From Agrobacterium arsenijevicii (GTDB taxonomy: Bacteria > Pseudomonadota > Alphaproteobacteria > Rhizobiales > Rhizobiaceae), in NCBI GenBank assembly GCA_000949895.1, contig JWIT01000009.1, positions 62,001-126,000 of the forward strand: 64,000 nucleotides of DNA, written 5' to 3'. The translations under genes were made by a program, and so were the position numbers. Shown here one piece after another: positions 27,501 through 36,261 of the stretch (position 1 is the first letter of the stretch; the number at the start of each line of letters is the position of its first letter). Under the pieces are notes generated by a model that was not told the origin of the DNA, ran no database searches, and saw only the letters and a list, made by a program, of their open reading frames with translations.

Positions 27501-27864
27501 GTTCCGGTTTCATGTAGATGGACAGGTCTTCCCGCAAGTCCTGCGGATAGTCGAACGGCCACTTGGTCGCCTCTTCCTCAACGAAGAAATCGAACGGATT
27601 GTAAACCGTCATATCGGCGACAAGATCGACCTCGATCTTGAACTCTGTCGTCGGCTCGGGAAAAACGAACCGGGCGAGGTAGTTGCCATAAGGGTCCTGT
27701 TGAAGGTTCACGAAATGATTGGACGGCGAAACCTTGAGCGAATGGCTGATGACGTGGGTTCTGGAGTGCGAGGCGGGCTTTAATCTTATGATCTGCGGTC
27801 CAAGGCGAACCGGATTGTCGTATTTGTAATGCGTCAGATGATAGATGCTCGCTTTGATCGCCAT
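24538..27864 (-). CDS. Large transglutaminase-DUF2126 protein
   Basis: At 1108 aa it has the expected full length for this family. Domains are a transglutaminase N-terminal beta region (about 1-90), a transglutaminase core (about 150-290; Cys in [14 protein letters not shown], His in [11 protein letters not shown], Asp in IGLDPTSG), and a long DUF2126 region from about 300 to the C terminus. DUF2126 resembles glutamine-synthetase/GCS2-like amidoligase folds in published domain analyses; [11 protein letters not shown] and [12 protein letters not shown] are visible conserved stretches. AAGGCAG precedes the ATG. It heads the three-gene cluster. There is no signal peptide, so activity is cytosolic. 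Confidence 0.93.
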   Translation of the reverse strand: MAIKASIYHLTHYKYDNPVRLGPQIIRLKPASHSRTHVISHSLKVSPSNHFVNLQQDPYGNYLARFVFPEPTTEFKIEVDLVADMTVYNPFDFFVEEEATKWPFDYPQDLREDLSIYMKPEPTGPLLSAFMATVDHTPGQPTVDMVVGLNARLQQEIGYVIRMEPGVQTPEETLASGKGSCRDSSWLFVQILRHLGLAARFVSGYLIQLTPDLKALDGPSGTEVDFTDLHAWAEVYMPGAGWIGLDPTSGLMTGESHIPLAATPHFRNAAPISGGYFGEANTEFAFDMQVRRVAETPRITKPFSDESWENLNTLGEKVDQVLNTHDVRLTMGGEPTFVSIDDFESDEWNTGAVGPTKREKADVLIRRLRERFAPGGFLHYGQGKWYPGESLPRWTFSLYWRKDGRPIWQNPALIAEEGANTSVAAGDAQKLLNGIATHLGVEPDLVLPAYEDPAEWIIKEGSLPDNVDPSNSKLKDPEERNRIARVFERGLTTPTGYILPVQAWNAKADGKRWVSEKWKTRRGKIFLVPGDSPVGYRLPLGTLPHVPPSAYPYIHEADPSIPRGPLPDIFKPSGRTMPEASFHADEASGQERIEQTLGEIGGAVRTAMSVEPRDGRLCVFMPPVERIEDYLELVAAAEAAATDLGLPVHIEGYAPPHDERINVIRVAPDPGVIEVNIHPAASWKDCVDITTAVYEEARQTRLGADKFMIDGRHTGTGGGNHVVVGGANPNDSPFLRRPDLLKSLVLHWQRHPSLSYLFSGLFIGPTSQAPRIDEARHDSLYELEIALAQVPTPGEGVPPLPWLVDRLFRNLLTDVTGNTHRAEICIDKLFSPDGPTGRLGLVEFRGFEMPPNARMSLAQQLLVRALIARFWKNPTAGKFVRWGTALADRFMLPHYIWADFMDVLGDLRENGFDLKPEWFTAQQEFRFPFFGEVEYEGAKLELRQALEPWNVMGEQGAIGGTVRYVDSSVERLQVRLETSNPARYTVACNGRAVPLTATENRSVAVAGVRFKAWQPSSGLHPMLPVNSPLTFDIYDTWSGRSIGGCIYHVAHPGGRNYETFPVNGNEAEARRLARFEPWGHTAGQYPLMAETVSPEFPLTLDLRRPYGV

Positions 27865-28157
27865 TAATCTGCCTTGCCCGGTTTTTCCGGTTTATGCGGT
27901 TTGTCCGCCCCTCTGAAATTATTCGGATTTTGTGCAATGCAGGAAAAGAAAGCAAGGATCATTTCCGGGGGCAATCGCATTGTTGGTAGAGGCCGCGATG
28001 TTTGCCTGCACGAAGAATTACCGGGGCATTTTTATCGTCGCCTTGGGGATTTCGCCGGGGTTGTGGACAAGGTCGAATGGCGTGTTATTGCTTGGCATCG
28101 CAAAGCGCAGGATCGCGAACCGCTTTCTTTGCTGACTGACGTTTCGGAATGGAATGA
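27865..28157. promoter_or_regulatory. Divergent intergenic region of 293 bp
   Basis: This separates the transglutaminase cluster (-) from the transporter gene (+). It should hold both promoters. A small + strand frame from 27874 crosses into the transporter gene but shows no coding character. I see no clear operator or hairpin. Confidence 0.4.
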
Positions 28158-29963
28158 ATGGCAACCACGGTGACCGACGATCAGCGCAAGAGTGCGGCTA
28201 ACCTTTCGGGCTTCGATCTCGATTTTCGTGCGCAGCTGCGCATGATGGGCAATGCCTTCTGGACGTCACCGGTGCGCAACCGGCTGATATTGCTGTCGAT
28301 TGCCCTGCTAGCGGTGATATTGCTCACCGCTTATGGGCAGATCAGGCTCAACGAATGGAACGCGCCGTTTTACAACGCGCTGGAGCGGCGCGACCTTAAT
28401 GCCTTCCTCCATCAGCTCGAGGTCTTCGCGATCATTGCCGGGCTGTTGCTTCTTCTCAATGTCATCCAGACCTGGCTCAACCAGATGACGGCGTTGAACA
28501 TGCGCGAGGGTCTTGCCAAGGATATGGTGGACCAGTGGTTGAAACCGGGGCGCGCCGCCCGTCTTGCCGGTTTCGGCACGATCGCGATCAATCCGGACCA
28601 GCGTTTGCACGACGATGTCCGCAATCTTGCGGAAAGCAGCACGGCGCTTTCCATCGGCCTCGTGAATGCGACGATCCTGCTCATCAGTTTTATCGGCGTT
28701 CTCTGGAGCCTGTCGGCGGGTTTCTCCATCACGATCAACGGCGATCCGATCCCCATTCCGGGATATATGGTCTGGGCGGCGATCTTTTACGCGGGCTCGG
28801 CATCCTTGCTCAGCAACCTCGTCGGTTACCGTCTGGTCGGGCTGAACGCTGAACGTTATTCAAAAGAGGCCGAACTGCGTTTTTCCCTGATGCGCGCCAG
28901 CGAAAATCTGGCGGCGATAGCGCTTGCGCGCGGGGAAAAAAACGAGCGGCGGCGGATCGGCGTTGATATCGATGCCGTGCTCGGCGTGATCCGGGGACTC
29001 GCCATAGCAATGACGCACCTGACCTGGGTTTCGTCGGGTTACGGGTGGTTAGCTGTCGTCGCGCCTATTCTTATTGCCGCACCGGTCTATTTTTCCGGCA
29101 ACCTCACCTTCGGCGGGCTGATGATGGCTGTCGGTGCTTTCAACCAGGTCAATACGGCGCTTCGCTGGTACATCGACAATTTCGGGCCGATTGCCAGCTG
29201 GAAGGCGACATTGCAGCGCGTTTCTGTGTTTCGCAATGCCCTGATCCAGATGGACAGCGTTGAACAGCATGGCCTGGCGATCGATCTTCAACGGAGCGCG
29301 GATAATGAAAAGATCCGCCTTCAGTCCGTCACGATCTGCCGCGATGCGGGTGGGCAGGATCTGGAACGGGGTTTCCGGCTGCGTGAGGCCGAGGTTGAGA
29401 TCGGGCCGGGCGATCGTCTGATGATCAATGGTGAGCAGGGCGTGAACCGGCGGCTGCTGTTTGCCGCCATGGCGGGCCTGTGGCCATGGGGCCAGGGCAG
29501 GATAGAAATGCCCGAACAGTCCGACACGCTTTTCATTGCCCAGCACGGTTATCTGCCGACGGGTACGCTGCGCGAAATTCTGGCCTATCCGCGCGCGCCC
29601 CAACGGTTTGCGGAGGAGGACTATGTCGCGGCGCTTACCGCATGCGGGCTCGGTGAAATGGCGCACCGGCTCGATGAACACATCCGCTGGGACAAGAAGC
29701 TGGATTCGGATGAACAGGCCAGTGTCAGGATCGCCAATGCGCTGTTACTGAAGCCGAAATTCATCGTCATCGACGATTTGCTGGAAGGGCTGGAAAAACA
29801 GACGCAGGATATGCTGGCCGAGGTTCTGAATGGGATCGACGGCGTGGCCATTATCTATATTGGCAGGTCCGAAACATTTCTGTCGGTTCTTTCCCCGGCT
29901 TTGGCCCATCTGGATCACGCCCCCACGAAAGAAAGTGTCGTGAAGCCAGATATCGCCCCGTAG
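28158..29963 (+). CDS. SbmA/BacA-like ABC transporter with degenerate ATPase domain
   Basis: This 601-aa protein has an N-terminal membrane domain of the ABC_membrane_2/SbmA-BacA type (about six helices, residues 35-330; GQIRLNEWNAPFYNALERRD, and the FGGLMMAVGAFNQVNTALRW stretch). A C-terminal ABC-like domain (about 370-590) follows. All hallmark ATPase motifs are altered: the P-loop reads GEQGVNRRLLF without GK[ST] (about 425), the signature reads LDSDEQASVRIANAL in place of LSxGEQ (about 514), and Walker B ends IDDLLEG instead of DE (about 535). The frame is intact, so it is probably expressed and has lost or altered ATP use. SbmA/BacA proteins import peptides by proton motive force, an attractive parallel. 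It is divergent from the transglutaminase cluster. Confidence 0.85.
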   Translation: MATTVTDDQRKSAANLSGFDLDFRAQLRMMGNAFWTSPVRNRLILLSIALLAVILLTAYGQIRLNEWNAPFYNALERRDLNAFLHQLEVFAIIAGLLLLLNVIQTWLNQMTALNMREGLAKDMVDQWLKPGRAARLAGFGTIAINPDQRLHDDVRNLAESSTALSIGLVNATILLISFIGVLWSLSAGFSITINGDPIPIPGYMVWAAIFYAGSASLLSNLVGYRLVGLNAERYSKEAELRFSLMRASENLAAIALARGEKNERRRIGVDIDAVLGVIRGLAIAMTHLTWVSSGYGWLAVVAPILIAAPVYFSGNLTFGGLMMAVGAFNQVNTALRWYIDNFGPIASWKATLQRVSVFRNALIQMDSVEQHGLAIDLQRSADNEKIRLQSVTICRDAGGQDLERGFRLREAEVEIGPGDRLMINGEQGVNRRLLFAAMAGLWPWGQGRIEMPEQSDTLFIAQHGYLPTGTLREILAYPRAPQRFAEEDYVAALTACGLGEMAHRLDEHIRWDKKLDSDEQASVRIANALLLKPKFIVIDDLLEGLEKQTQDMLAEVLNGIDGVAIIYIGRSETFLSVLSPALAHLDHAPTKESVVKPDIAP

Positions 29964-30007
29964 TGAGCTATCGGGCTATACGGCCCGTTGGCCTGACCTC
30001 GGTTTGA

Positions 30008-30202
30008 TCAAAGCCGCAAATGCCATTTTTCCAGGTCGAGCCGCTGCTGTTTGCCAAGGCTTATAGTGCCCTCTGGCCCCATCTGCGAGCGAAGGGCAAA
30101 GGTTCCCGTCGCCAGACTGATGGCGATGACGCTGGCAACCGCAAGAATGATACGGTCGTAGCGCTGCTGTATCGTGTTGTTTCCACTCCAGTCATAGGCC
30201 AT
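30008..30202 (-). CDS. Small single-pass membrane protein of unknown function
   Basis: The likely start is ATG 30202 (64 aa) with GAGGGCG upstream; 30241 is an alternative. The protein MAYDWSGNNTIQQRYDRI is followed by a hydrophobic helix (ILAVASVIAISLATGTFAL) and a polar tail. I do not recognise the family. It converges with the preceding transporter gene (45-nt gap) and stands alone on its strand. Confidence 0.5.
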   Translation of the reverse strand: MAYDWSGNNTIQQRYDRIILAVASVIAISLATGTFALRSQMGPEGTISLGKQQRLDLEKWHLRL

Positions 30203-30375
30203 TCGCACGCCCTCGCGTTTTTTGGAATCGTGCCCCATCATGGTTAACCGAAGCTTACGATGGCTTCGTGATTCCTTGCTGTTTTGGAAGGGCTGCTGCG
30301 AAAAATCGGCTATTGGCTGATGGTACGCGGTTGTTTAAATCCGGCGGCGGGAGGTTCTTGAAAGGAATTTGAGAC

Positions 30376-30765
30376 ATGGATCAGCAACCGCCCGCCGATA
30401 TGGAACTCACGCTAAGAACGCTTGCGATGCCGGCCGACGCCAATCCCGCCGGCGATATTTTCGGCGGCTGGGTGATGTCGCAGATGGACCTTGCGGCCTT
30501 CGTCCGCGCCAATGATGTGGCAGGCGGGCGCACCGTCACCGTGGCGGTTCATGAAATCGTCTTCAAGAAACCGGTCAAGATCGGCGATACATTGTGCGTC
30601 TACACCAAAATCGAAAAGGTCGGCCGCACCTCCGTCACGCTCAAGATCGAGGCGTGGACCCGCAGGCATTATCAGGATTCGCGGGACAAGGTCACGGAGG
30701 CCGTCTTCATCATGGTCGCAGTGGACGACAATGGTGAGCCGCGCTCCGTCCGCAAGGAGGCGTGA
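30376..30765 (+). CDS. Acyl-CoA thioesterase, YciA-type hot-dog protein
   Basis: A 129-aa hot-dog-fold protein. The segment MPADANPAGDIFGGWVMSQMDLAA (residues about 16-39) carries the conserved Asn and Asp-containing motif of YciA/BACH thioesterases, followed by VHEIVFKKPVKIGDTLCVY. It hydrolyses acyl-CoA to free acid and CoA in the cytosol. It is probably monocistronic, with ordinary promoter space in front. Confidence 0.9.
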   Translation: MDQQPPADMELTLRTLAMPADANPAGDIFGGWVMSQMDLAAFVRANDVAGGRTVTVAVHEIVFKKPVKIGDTLCVYTKIEKVGRTSVTLKIEAWTRRHYQDSRDKVTEAVFIMVAVDDNGEPRSVRKEA

Positions 30766-30803
30766 GGCGCTTCCGTGCGAAGCAAACTCAGGAGCGCGCG
30801 CAA

Positions 30804-30837
30804 GAAGCCGAAAGTGCATGAGGCGCGCTTCGGCTTC
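30804..30837. other. Hairpin downstream of the thioesterase gene
   Basis: GAAGCCGAA (30804-30812) and TTCGGCTTC (30829-30837) are perfect 9-bp inverted arms with a 16-nt spacer, 39 nt after the thioesterase stop. No T-run follows, so a terminator role is only possible. The rest of the 167-nt gap before 30933 shows an AT-rich patch that could be a promoter. Confidence 0.4.
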
Positions 30838-30932
30838 GGCAATTCGATACCTGGTCGCCCAATACTTTAGAAATATCCAATTTATTTATCAATTTTTGCG
30901 ATCAAGGTATGGAATAGGGCGGGGATCAGGCT

Positions 30933-32120
30933 GTGACCATTCCAGGTGTTGTTATTGTTGGTGGCGCTCACGGCACGCTTGCCCTTGCCCGCAGCCTTGG
31001 CGCCCTTGATGTGCCTGTGCATTATCTCACCCATGATTCACCCCTGCCGGGCTGGTCACGTTTCGTGAAGGAAACGATCCGCTGGGCCGGTCCGCATGAT
31101 GCGGGGGCAATGGCGTTTTTGCGCGATATGGCCAAGAAGCATCATCTGAAAGGTTGCCTTCTGGTGCCGTCGGGGGATGGCGAAGTTCAGCTCGTTTCGC
31201 AACATCGCGAAGAGCTTTCCGCCCTTTATAAGATCGTCCTGCCGGATTGGGCGTCCCTGCAATGGATCTGTGAGAAACCGCTGCTCTACAAACGCGCGGC
31301 GGAGCTCGGTGTCAGTTTCCCCCGGACATATGCGCTGACATCGGCCACGGATATCGATGCGCTGGACGTGACGTTTCCCGTTATCCTCAAGCCGAATATG
31401 GGTGGTGGCGACACCGCGATTTCCCGGGCAAAAGTTATTCGTGCTGATGACAGGCAGGCGCTGAGAACGGCTTTTGCCGATGCGAGCAGCGAGATCGGCG
31501 CGAACAATGTCGTCGTGCAGGAACTCATTCCCGGCGGGGGCGAAAGCCAGTTTTCCTATGCGGCGCTCTGGCGGAACGGAGAGCCGGTTGCCGAATTCAC
31601 CGCCCGGCGCGCGCGCCAATATCCCGTCGATTTCGGTTATACCAGCACCTGCGTCGAGGTTGTCGACAACCGGCAAGCGATCGATGCGGCCCGGAAAATA
31701 TTGAAATCGGTCGGCCACAGCGGGTTGGTCGAGGTGGAATTCAAACGGGACGGCAGGGATGGATCGCTGAAACTTCTCGATGTCAATCCGCGCCCGTGGT
31801 CCTGGTTCGGCCTGTGTTCGGCCGCCGGCATCGATCTTGGCGCCCTGCTGTGGCGGGTCGCCAATGACACGCCGACCGGCGAGACTTTCGATGCGCGGCA
31901 AGGCGTGTCCTGGTCTTATCTTGTCCGTGATGCCATTGCCGCGTTCACATTGAACCGGCGGGGGCAGGCGGGCATTGGCGACTATTTCACCTCTCTGCGC
32001 AAAATCTGCAGCTGGGCGGCTTTTGCGGCGAATGATCCTTTGCCGGGCCTAATCGACCTGCCGCTCACGGTCTGGCGAGTTATCAAAAAACGGGTTTTGC
32101 CCGGTCTGAAGTTACGGTAA
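30933..32120 (+). CDS. ATP-grasp domain protein (carboxylate-amine ligase-like)
   Basis: This 395-aa protein starts at GTG 30933 with a GGGGATCAGG stretch upstream. An N-terminal Rossmann-like preATP-grasp part (PGVVIVGGAHGTLALARSLG) is followed by an ATP-grasp domain of the carbamoyl-phosphate-synthase-like type. ATP-site segments are FPVILKPNMGGGDTAISRAK (about 150), NVVVQELIPGGGESQFSYAAL (about 190) and LLDVNPRPWSWFGL (about 280). It should ligate a carboxylate to an amine or similar nucleophile using ATP. A polysaccharide deacetylase gene starts 7 nt after its stop, so a role in decorating a cell-surface glycan or peptidoglycan-like polymer is plausible. The substrate is unknown. Confidence 0.85.
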   Translation: MTIPGVVIVGGAHGTLALARSLGALDVPVHYLTHDSPLPGWSRFVKETIRWAGPHDAGAMAFLRDMAKKHHLKGCLLVPSGDGEVQLVSQHREELSALYKIVLPDWASLQWICEKPLLYKRAAELGVSFPRTYALTSATDIDALDVTFPVILKPNMGGGDTAISRAKVIRADDRQALRTAFADASSEIGANNVVVQELIPGGGESQFSYAALWRNGEPVAEFTARRARQYPVDFGYTSTCVEVVDNRQAIDAARKILKSVGHSGLVEVEFKRDGRDGSLKLLDVNPRPWSWFGLCSAAGIDLGALLWRVANDTPTGETFDARQGVSWSYLVRDAIAAFTLNRRGQAGIGDYFTSLRKICSWAAFAANDPLPGLIDLPLTVWRVIKKRVLPGLKLR

Positions 32121-32126
32121 TCGGCA

Positions 32127-33176
32127 ATGGTGTTTTTGCGGTCGGTAAAACGCTCCCTGAAATACGGGGTCATAAGGGCGGGGCTGGAGGTGGCTTCACT
32201 GCCAGCGGTTCGCGCGGCCTTTCCATCCTTTGCCGGACGTGGTGTGATCTTCACGCTGCACCATGTTCGCCCGGACGAGGAGGTGTCTGCTTTTGCGCCG
32301 AATGCGCACTTGTCCATCACGCCGCAATTTCTGGAAGAGGCGATAGAGGCCGCACTTGAATGTGGTCTCGTTCCTGTTCATCTGCACGATCTGCCGGGCT
32401 TGCTCGCCGATAATTCCGATAAGCGGACGTTCTGCGCCTTCACGCTCGACGACGGTTACCGCAACAATGCCGAATATGCTGCGCCGATCTTCCGCCAATA
32501 CGGCGTTCCCTACACGATTTTCATCACGCCGGGTTTTGTCGAGCGGACGCGTAGCGTTTGGTGGGAAACTGCCGCCGCGCTGATACGACAAGCCGCGTCG
32601 TTCGAATTCGATTTCGGGGCCGGGCTGGAACAGGTGAAATCCGCCAGCCTTTCGCACAAAGCGGCGGCATTCGCGCGTCTTGAAACCTTCGTCCAAGGTT
32701 TCGCAGAGGATGAGGCTGTGGAAAGGATCGATAGTGCCGCGAGGCAAAAGGGCATCGATCCGATCGCGATTGTGGACAGGCTCGTCATGGACGCGGTGGA
32801 ACTGAAGGCTCTGTCGAACGATCCTCTGGTTCATCTCGGCGCACATACCATGACGCATGTGAATATGCGCAAGATCGATCCGGCGCGTTTGGTCTACGAG
32901 ATCGATGAGTCGACACACCGGGTCGAGGCCTATATCGGCCACCGGCCCAGGTCATTTTCCTATCCCTATGGCTGGTGGAAAGCCGCCGGAGAGCGCGAGG
33001 CGAAGGCGGTGTTTGATTCGGGATTTCCCGTGGCAGTCACCACGCAGGCCGGTGTTCTCGGACCTCACAGTCTCGAAAAGCCGATGCTGTTGCCGCGCGT
33101 TTCGCTGAACGGGCGTTTTCAGAAAAAGCGTTTTGTCAAAGCGCTCATCTCCGGCCTGCCTTTCCGGTTCATCTAG
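32127..33176 (+). CDS. Polysaccharide deacetylase family protein
   Basis: A 349-aa NodB-homology (CE4) protein. The catalytic-base motif is AFTLDDGY (about residue 108), and the metal-binding His pair is in GAHTMTHVNM (about 234-243); YPYGWWKAAGE supplies a later family motif. There is no obvious signal peptide, so it acts on cytosolic or lipid-linked substrate, or is exported another way. It removes acetyl or similar groups from sugars. It is translationally close to the ATP-grasp gene, with which it forms a two-gene operon. Confidence 0.88.
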   Translation: MVFLRSVKRSLKYGVIRAGLEVASLPAVRAAFPSFAGRGVIFTLHHVRPDEEVSAFAPNAHLSITPQFLEEAIEAALECGLVPVHLHDLPGLLADNSDKRTFCAFTLDDGYRNNAEYAAPIFRQYGVPYTIFITPGFVERTRSVWWETAAALIRQAASFEFDFGAGLEQVKSASLSHKAAAFARLETFVQGFAEDEAVERIDSAARQKGIDPIAIVDRLVMDAVELKALSNDPLVHLGAHTMTHVNMRKIDPARLVYEIDESTHRVEAYIGHRPRSFSYPYGWWKAAGEREAKAVFDSGFPVAVTTQAGVLGPHSLEKPMLLPRVSLNGRFQKKRFVKALISGLPFRFI

Positions 33177-33333
33177 CGACGACACCCCCCTGCCATCTTC
33201 CGTCCATGATGACCCGCCCGCGGATTCGGCTAATCGTCGTCCGCGTTATTTTTGTTATTCACATCCATTTATCTATTGATTATAAATAAATTTATCGAAG
33301 GTAAACATTACAACTTTTCTGAAGGCTTCGCCC

Positions 33334-34374
33334 GTGCTGTTGATTTTTGCCGATGACCTAACCGGCGCGCTTGATGCGGCCGCTCCCTTTGCGGGACGCG
33401 GGCTTGCGACCGAGGTTGCAATCGGCCTCGACGGTGTTCCTGCAGCGTTGGCGGATGCGCCGGCCGTCCTCAGTGTCAATCTGGGCTGCCGTGATGGTGA
33501 CGCGGATGAAGCCCGCCGCCGCACGCAGGAACTGCTGGCGCTGGTTCCGAGCGATACAATTCTATTCAAGAAAATCGATTCCCGCCTGAAAGGGCATATA
33601 GCCGCGGAAATGGACGCGGTTTCCTATCGGCATGCGCTTGTCGCGCCCGCCATTCCGGATTTCGGGCGTATCGTCACTGACGGTGCCGTGTCCGGTTTTG
33701 GCGTCGATGGCACCATTCCAGTCCATGAAAGGTTGGGCGGCCACGCCAGCCGCTGCACGATACCCGATACCCGCTGGCGGGTGGATCTCAAGGAAGCTCT
33801 TGTCGCCGGACGCGCAAACGGGGTTGATCTTCTGGTGGGCGCGCGGGGGCTGGCCGAGGTGCTGGCCGAAATGATGACGGCGCGGATGGTGTCGAAAGCA
33901 GCAGCCATTCCCGCTGGCAAGGGGCTTTTCGTCATCGGTTCGCGTGATCCCATCACTGTCGAACAAATTGAAGTCCTCCAGGGCTCCGGGTTCGCGTCGG
34001 TCATTGATGCACCCAATGGCGTCGTCCCGCGCCACGTAAACCCCGGTTCGGCATTGACGCTCATTCAGGCAACGCCAGGTGTGGAAGATCTTTCGCCGGT
34101 CGAGGTCTCCGAGCAGCTGGCGCAGGGTGCCGTGCCGCTTTTCACGACCGGAGTGGCCACGCTGCTTCTATCGGGCGGGGCCACGGCTGAGGCTGTGCTG
34201 CGTGGCATGGACATTTCACGCCTGCGCCTTGTCGGCGAATGCCTGCCCGGTCTCGGTGTCGGCTGGGCCGGGAACCAATGTATCATTGCGAAGTCCGGCG
34301 GTTTTGGGCAAGCTGACACGTTGAAACGGATTGCGAAAATGATGCTTGGCGAAAACGACGCTGGAGAGAGCTGA
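33334..34374 (+). CDS. Four-carbon acid sugar kinase family protein (DUF1537)
   Basis: This 346-aa protein starts at GTG 33334, with GAAGG 8 nt upstream. The N-terminal LLIFADDLTGALDAA is the family hallmark, followed by FKKIDSRLKGHIAAEMDA. The C-terminal nucleotide-binding domain has TLLLSGGATAEAVLRGM and IIAKSGGFGQADTL. It is shorter than the roughly 420 aa usual for the family, but both domains are present. Characterised members phosphorylate D-threonate, D-erythronate and related acid sugars at C4. A PdxA-like dehydrogenase (36258-37214), the usual partner, is encoded nearby on the other strand. GntR follows 4 nt later. Confidence 0.88.
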   Translation: MLLIFADDLTGALDAAAPFAGRGLATEVAIGLDGVPAALADAPAVLSVNLGCRDGDADEARRRTQELLALVPSDTILFKKIDSRLKGHIAAEMDAVSYRHALVAPAIPDFGRIVTDGAVSGFGVDGTIPVHERLGGHASRCTIPDTRWRVDLKEALVAGRANGVDLLVGARGLAEVLAEMMTARMVSKAAAIPAGKGLFVIGSRDPITVEQIEVLQGSGFASVIDAPNGVVPRHVNPGSALTLIQATPGVEDLSPVEVSEQLAQGAVPLFTTGVATLLLSGGATAEAVLRGMDISRLRLVGECLPGLGVGWAGNQCIIAKSGGFGQADTLKRIAKMMLGENDAGES

Positions 34375-34378
34375 CCAG

Positions 34379-35086
34379 ATGGGGCTGATGAAAGAAACGG
34401 CGCGCAAGGCACTTCCGGACATTATTTTCGAGAGAATGCACCGGGCCATCAAATCCGGTGCCTACAAGGCGGATGAGCGACTTCCGACCGAGCATGAACT
34501 CGCCATGGAATTCGAAGTGTCGAGACCGGTGGTCCGCGAGGCGCTACGGCGGTTGCGCGAACAGGGGTTCATCTATTCCCGAAGGGGCTCCGGCAGCTAT
34601 GTGCGGGCGTTCGGCCTGCGCGAGCCGCTGGGTTTCGGCCAGCTCGAAAATGTCGCGGATCTTCTGAACTGTTATGAATTCAGGCTGACGCTGGAGCCGG
34701 CGGCGGCCGCTGCTGCGGCTTTGCGGCACGATGGCGAGAGGCTGTCAGCGATAAAAAAGGCGCTCGAGCTGATGCGGGACGCCACCAATCGTCAGTCGCA
34801 CCGTGAGGATGCCGACTATCAGTTTCACCTCGCCATCGCGCGGGCGGCCAGGAACAGCTATTTCTCGACTGCTATGGAGGCCCTGAAAGATCATATCGCG
34901 ATGGGAATGAAGTTCCACGGCATGTCGGTAAAGCGCGAGGCATCCGGCCTTACGCGCGTTTTTGCCGAGCATGAGGCAATTGCCAATGCGATTGCCGATG
35001 GTGATGCGGAGGCGGCCCGTCAGCTGATGCTCCAGCACCTGACAGGATCGCGCGACCGCCTGTTCGAGTCTTCGCATACGGATTAA
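34379..35086 (+). CDS. GntR-family regulator (FadR/FCD subfamily)
   Basis: About 235 aa from ATG 34379, 4 nt after the kinase stop, with GGAG upstream; ATG 34388 is an alternative. An N-terminal GntR winged helix (LPTEHELAMEFEVSRPVVREALRRL, about 30-54) precedes an all-helical FCD ligand-binding domain. The latter shows FRLTLEPAAAAAAAL and the conserved metal-site-like FHLAIARAARNSYF with a later HEAIANAI His. It probably senses an acid-sugar intermediate and controls the kinase, PdxA2, sialidase-like and peptide-type ABC genes around it (inference from location). Confidence 0.9.
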   Translation: MGLMKETARKALPDIIFERMHRAIKSGAYKADERLPTEHELAMEFEVSRPVVREALRRLREQGFIYSRRGSGSYVRAFGLREPLGFGQLENVADLLNCYEFRLTLEPAAAAAAALRHDGERLSAIKKALELMRDATNRQSHREDADYQFHLAIARAARNSYFSTAMEALKDHIAMGMKFHGMSVKREASGLTRVFAEHEAIANAIADGDAEAARQLMLQHLTGSRDRLFESSHTD

Positions 35087-35133
35087 GGAGCAGGCTGAAA
35101 GCCGATGCGCGTAACCGCGCACCGGACTTTCGC

Positions 35134-36261
35134 TCAGAAAGCACGGCGGTAAATGCCGAGCACGTCCTCAAGGCTCATATCGACGGGATTATTGTCCATC
35201 AGCCGGCGGATTGCGTGGGCATCCTCGGCATAACGGGGAAGGTCGGTCTCGCTCGCACCGTGCTTGGCGAGCGACATTTCGATGCCGAGCCCGGCGCAGA
35301 AATCCGTTGCCGCCTTGCGAAGGTCATCCGGCGAAAGATGCTCGCGAAGCCCGAGCGCTCCGGCCACTTCCGCCGTCTTTGCCGAAACCGCAGGCTGATT
35401 GAAGGCCAGAACATGCGGAAACACGATGGCGTTCGCCAGCCCATGCGGCAGGTTGAGAAGCGTGCCGAGCGGATAGGCGATGGCGTGACCGGCCGCCGTA
35501 TTGACCGGGCCAAGGCAGATGCCGCCATAATAGGAAGCGAGCATCATTCCTTCCCGCGCTTCAGTATCCGCGCCATCGCGAACGGCGCGCGCCAGATATT
35601 TGCCCACCAGCGCAAAACCCATGCGCGCGAAACCGTCGATCATCGGATGGGCCTTGCGGTTGGTGAAGGCCTCGACGCAATGGGCCATGGCATCCACCCC
35701 CGTCGCCGCTGTCACAGTGGGCGGTACGGAATAGGTGAGTTCCGGATCGAGCACGGCGAAATCCGCGATCAGATAGGGGCTTTCCACCGCGATCTTGTTG
35801 CCCTTGACGGGATCGGTGATAAGCGAACGGATGCCCGCTTCCGAGCCGGTGCCGGCGGTGGTGGCGATCTGCACCAGCCTTGTTTCGCGCCCGGCGACCC
35901 TGTTCGGTCCTGCCACATCCTCAAGCGTCTGGCTGGAATTCCACAGTGCCGCGACCAGCTTTGCCACATCCATCACAGAACCGCCGCCAAGGCCGATGAC
36001 GAGATCGGGTTTGGCGGCGCGCGCTGCGGCCAGTGCGGCATCGAGCGTTACCGTGTCCGGCTCACCGGGAATGGCGTCGAAAACGGTGAAAGCGCCCTGC
36101 AATTGCAGCCGCTCGGCAAATTTCGCTGTCAGCGGTGTGGCTATCACCAGGGTGGATGTGGTTTTTCCGGCGAAAGCGCCGACCTGCGAAATGGTGCCAG
36201 CGCCGACGGCGAGCCTGCGCGGCTGGTGGATGAGAATGGAAGCTGTGGTCATGGTGCTCAT
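35134..36261 (-). CDS. Iron-containing alcohol dehydrogenase
   Basis: A 375-aa Fe-ADH family (group III) protein. The NAD-binding motif is [15 protein letters not shown] (about 92-106); metal ligands appear in [12 protein letters not shown] (about 188-199) and [19 protein letters not shown] (about 265-283). It reversibly oxidises a primary or secondary alcohol or a lactaldehyde-like product with NAD(P). The start overlaps the PdxA2 stop by 4 nt, so it is translated in the same operon. With PdxA2 and the DUF1537 kinase it may reduce or oxidise an acid-sugar or aldehyde intermediate. Confidence 0.9.
   Translation of the reverse strand: MSTMTTASILIHQPRRLAVGAGTISQVGAFAGKTTSTLVIATPLTAKFAERLQLQGAFTVFDAIPGEPDTVTLDAALAAARAAKPDLVIGLGGGSVMDVAKLVAALWNSSQTLEDVAGPNRVAGRETRLVQIATTAGTGSEAGIRSLITDPVKGNKIAVESPYLIADFAVLDPELTYSVPPTVTAATGVDAMAHCVEAFTNRKAHPMIDGFARMGFALVGKYLARAVRDGADTEAREGMMLASYYGGICLGPVNTAAGHAIAYPLGTLLNLPHGLANAIVFPHVLAFNQPAVSAKTAEVAGALGLREHLSPDDLRKAATDFCAGLGIEMSLAKHGASETDLPRYAEDAHAIRRLMDNNPVDMSLEDVLGIYRRAF

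Noticed and set aside
27874-28173. 99-aa + strand frame before the SbmA-like gene
   Set aside because: No ribosome site, overlaps the start of the transporter, and has no recognisable family or signal.
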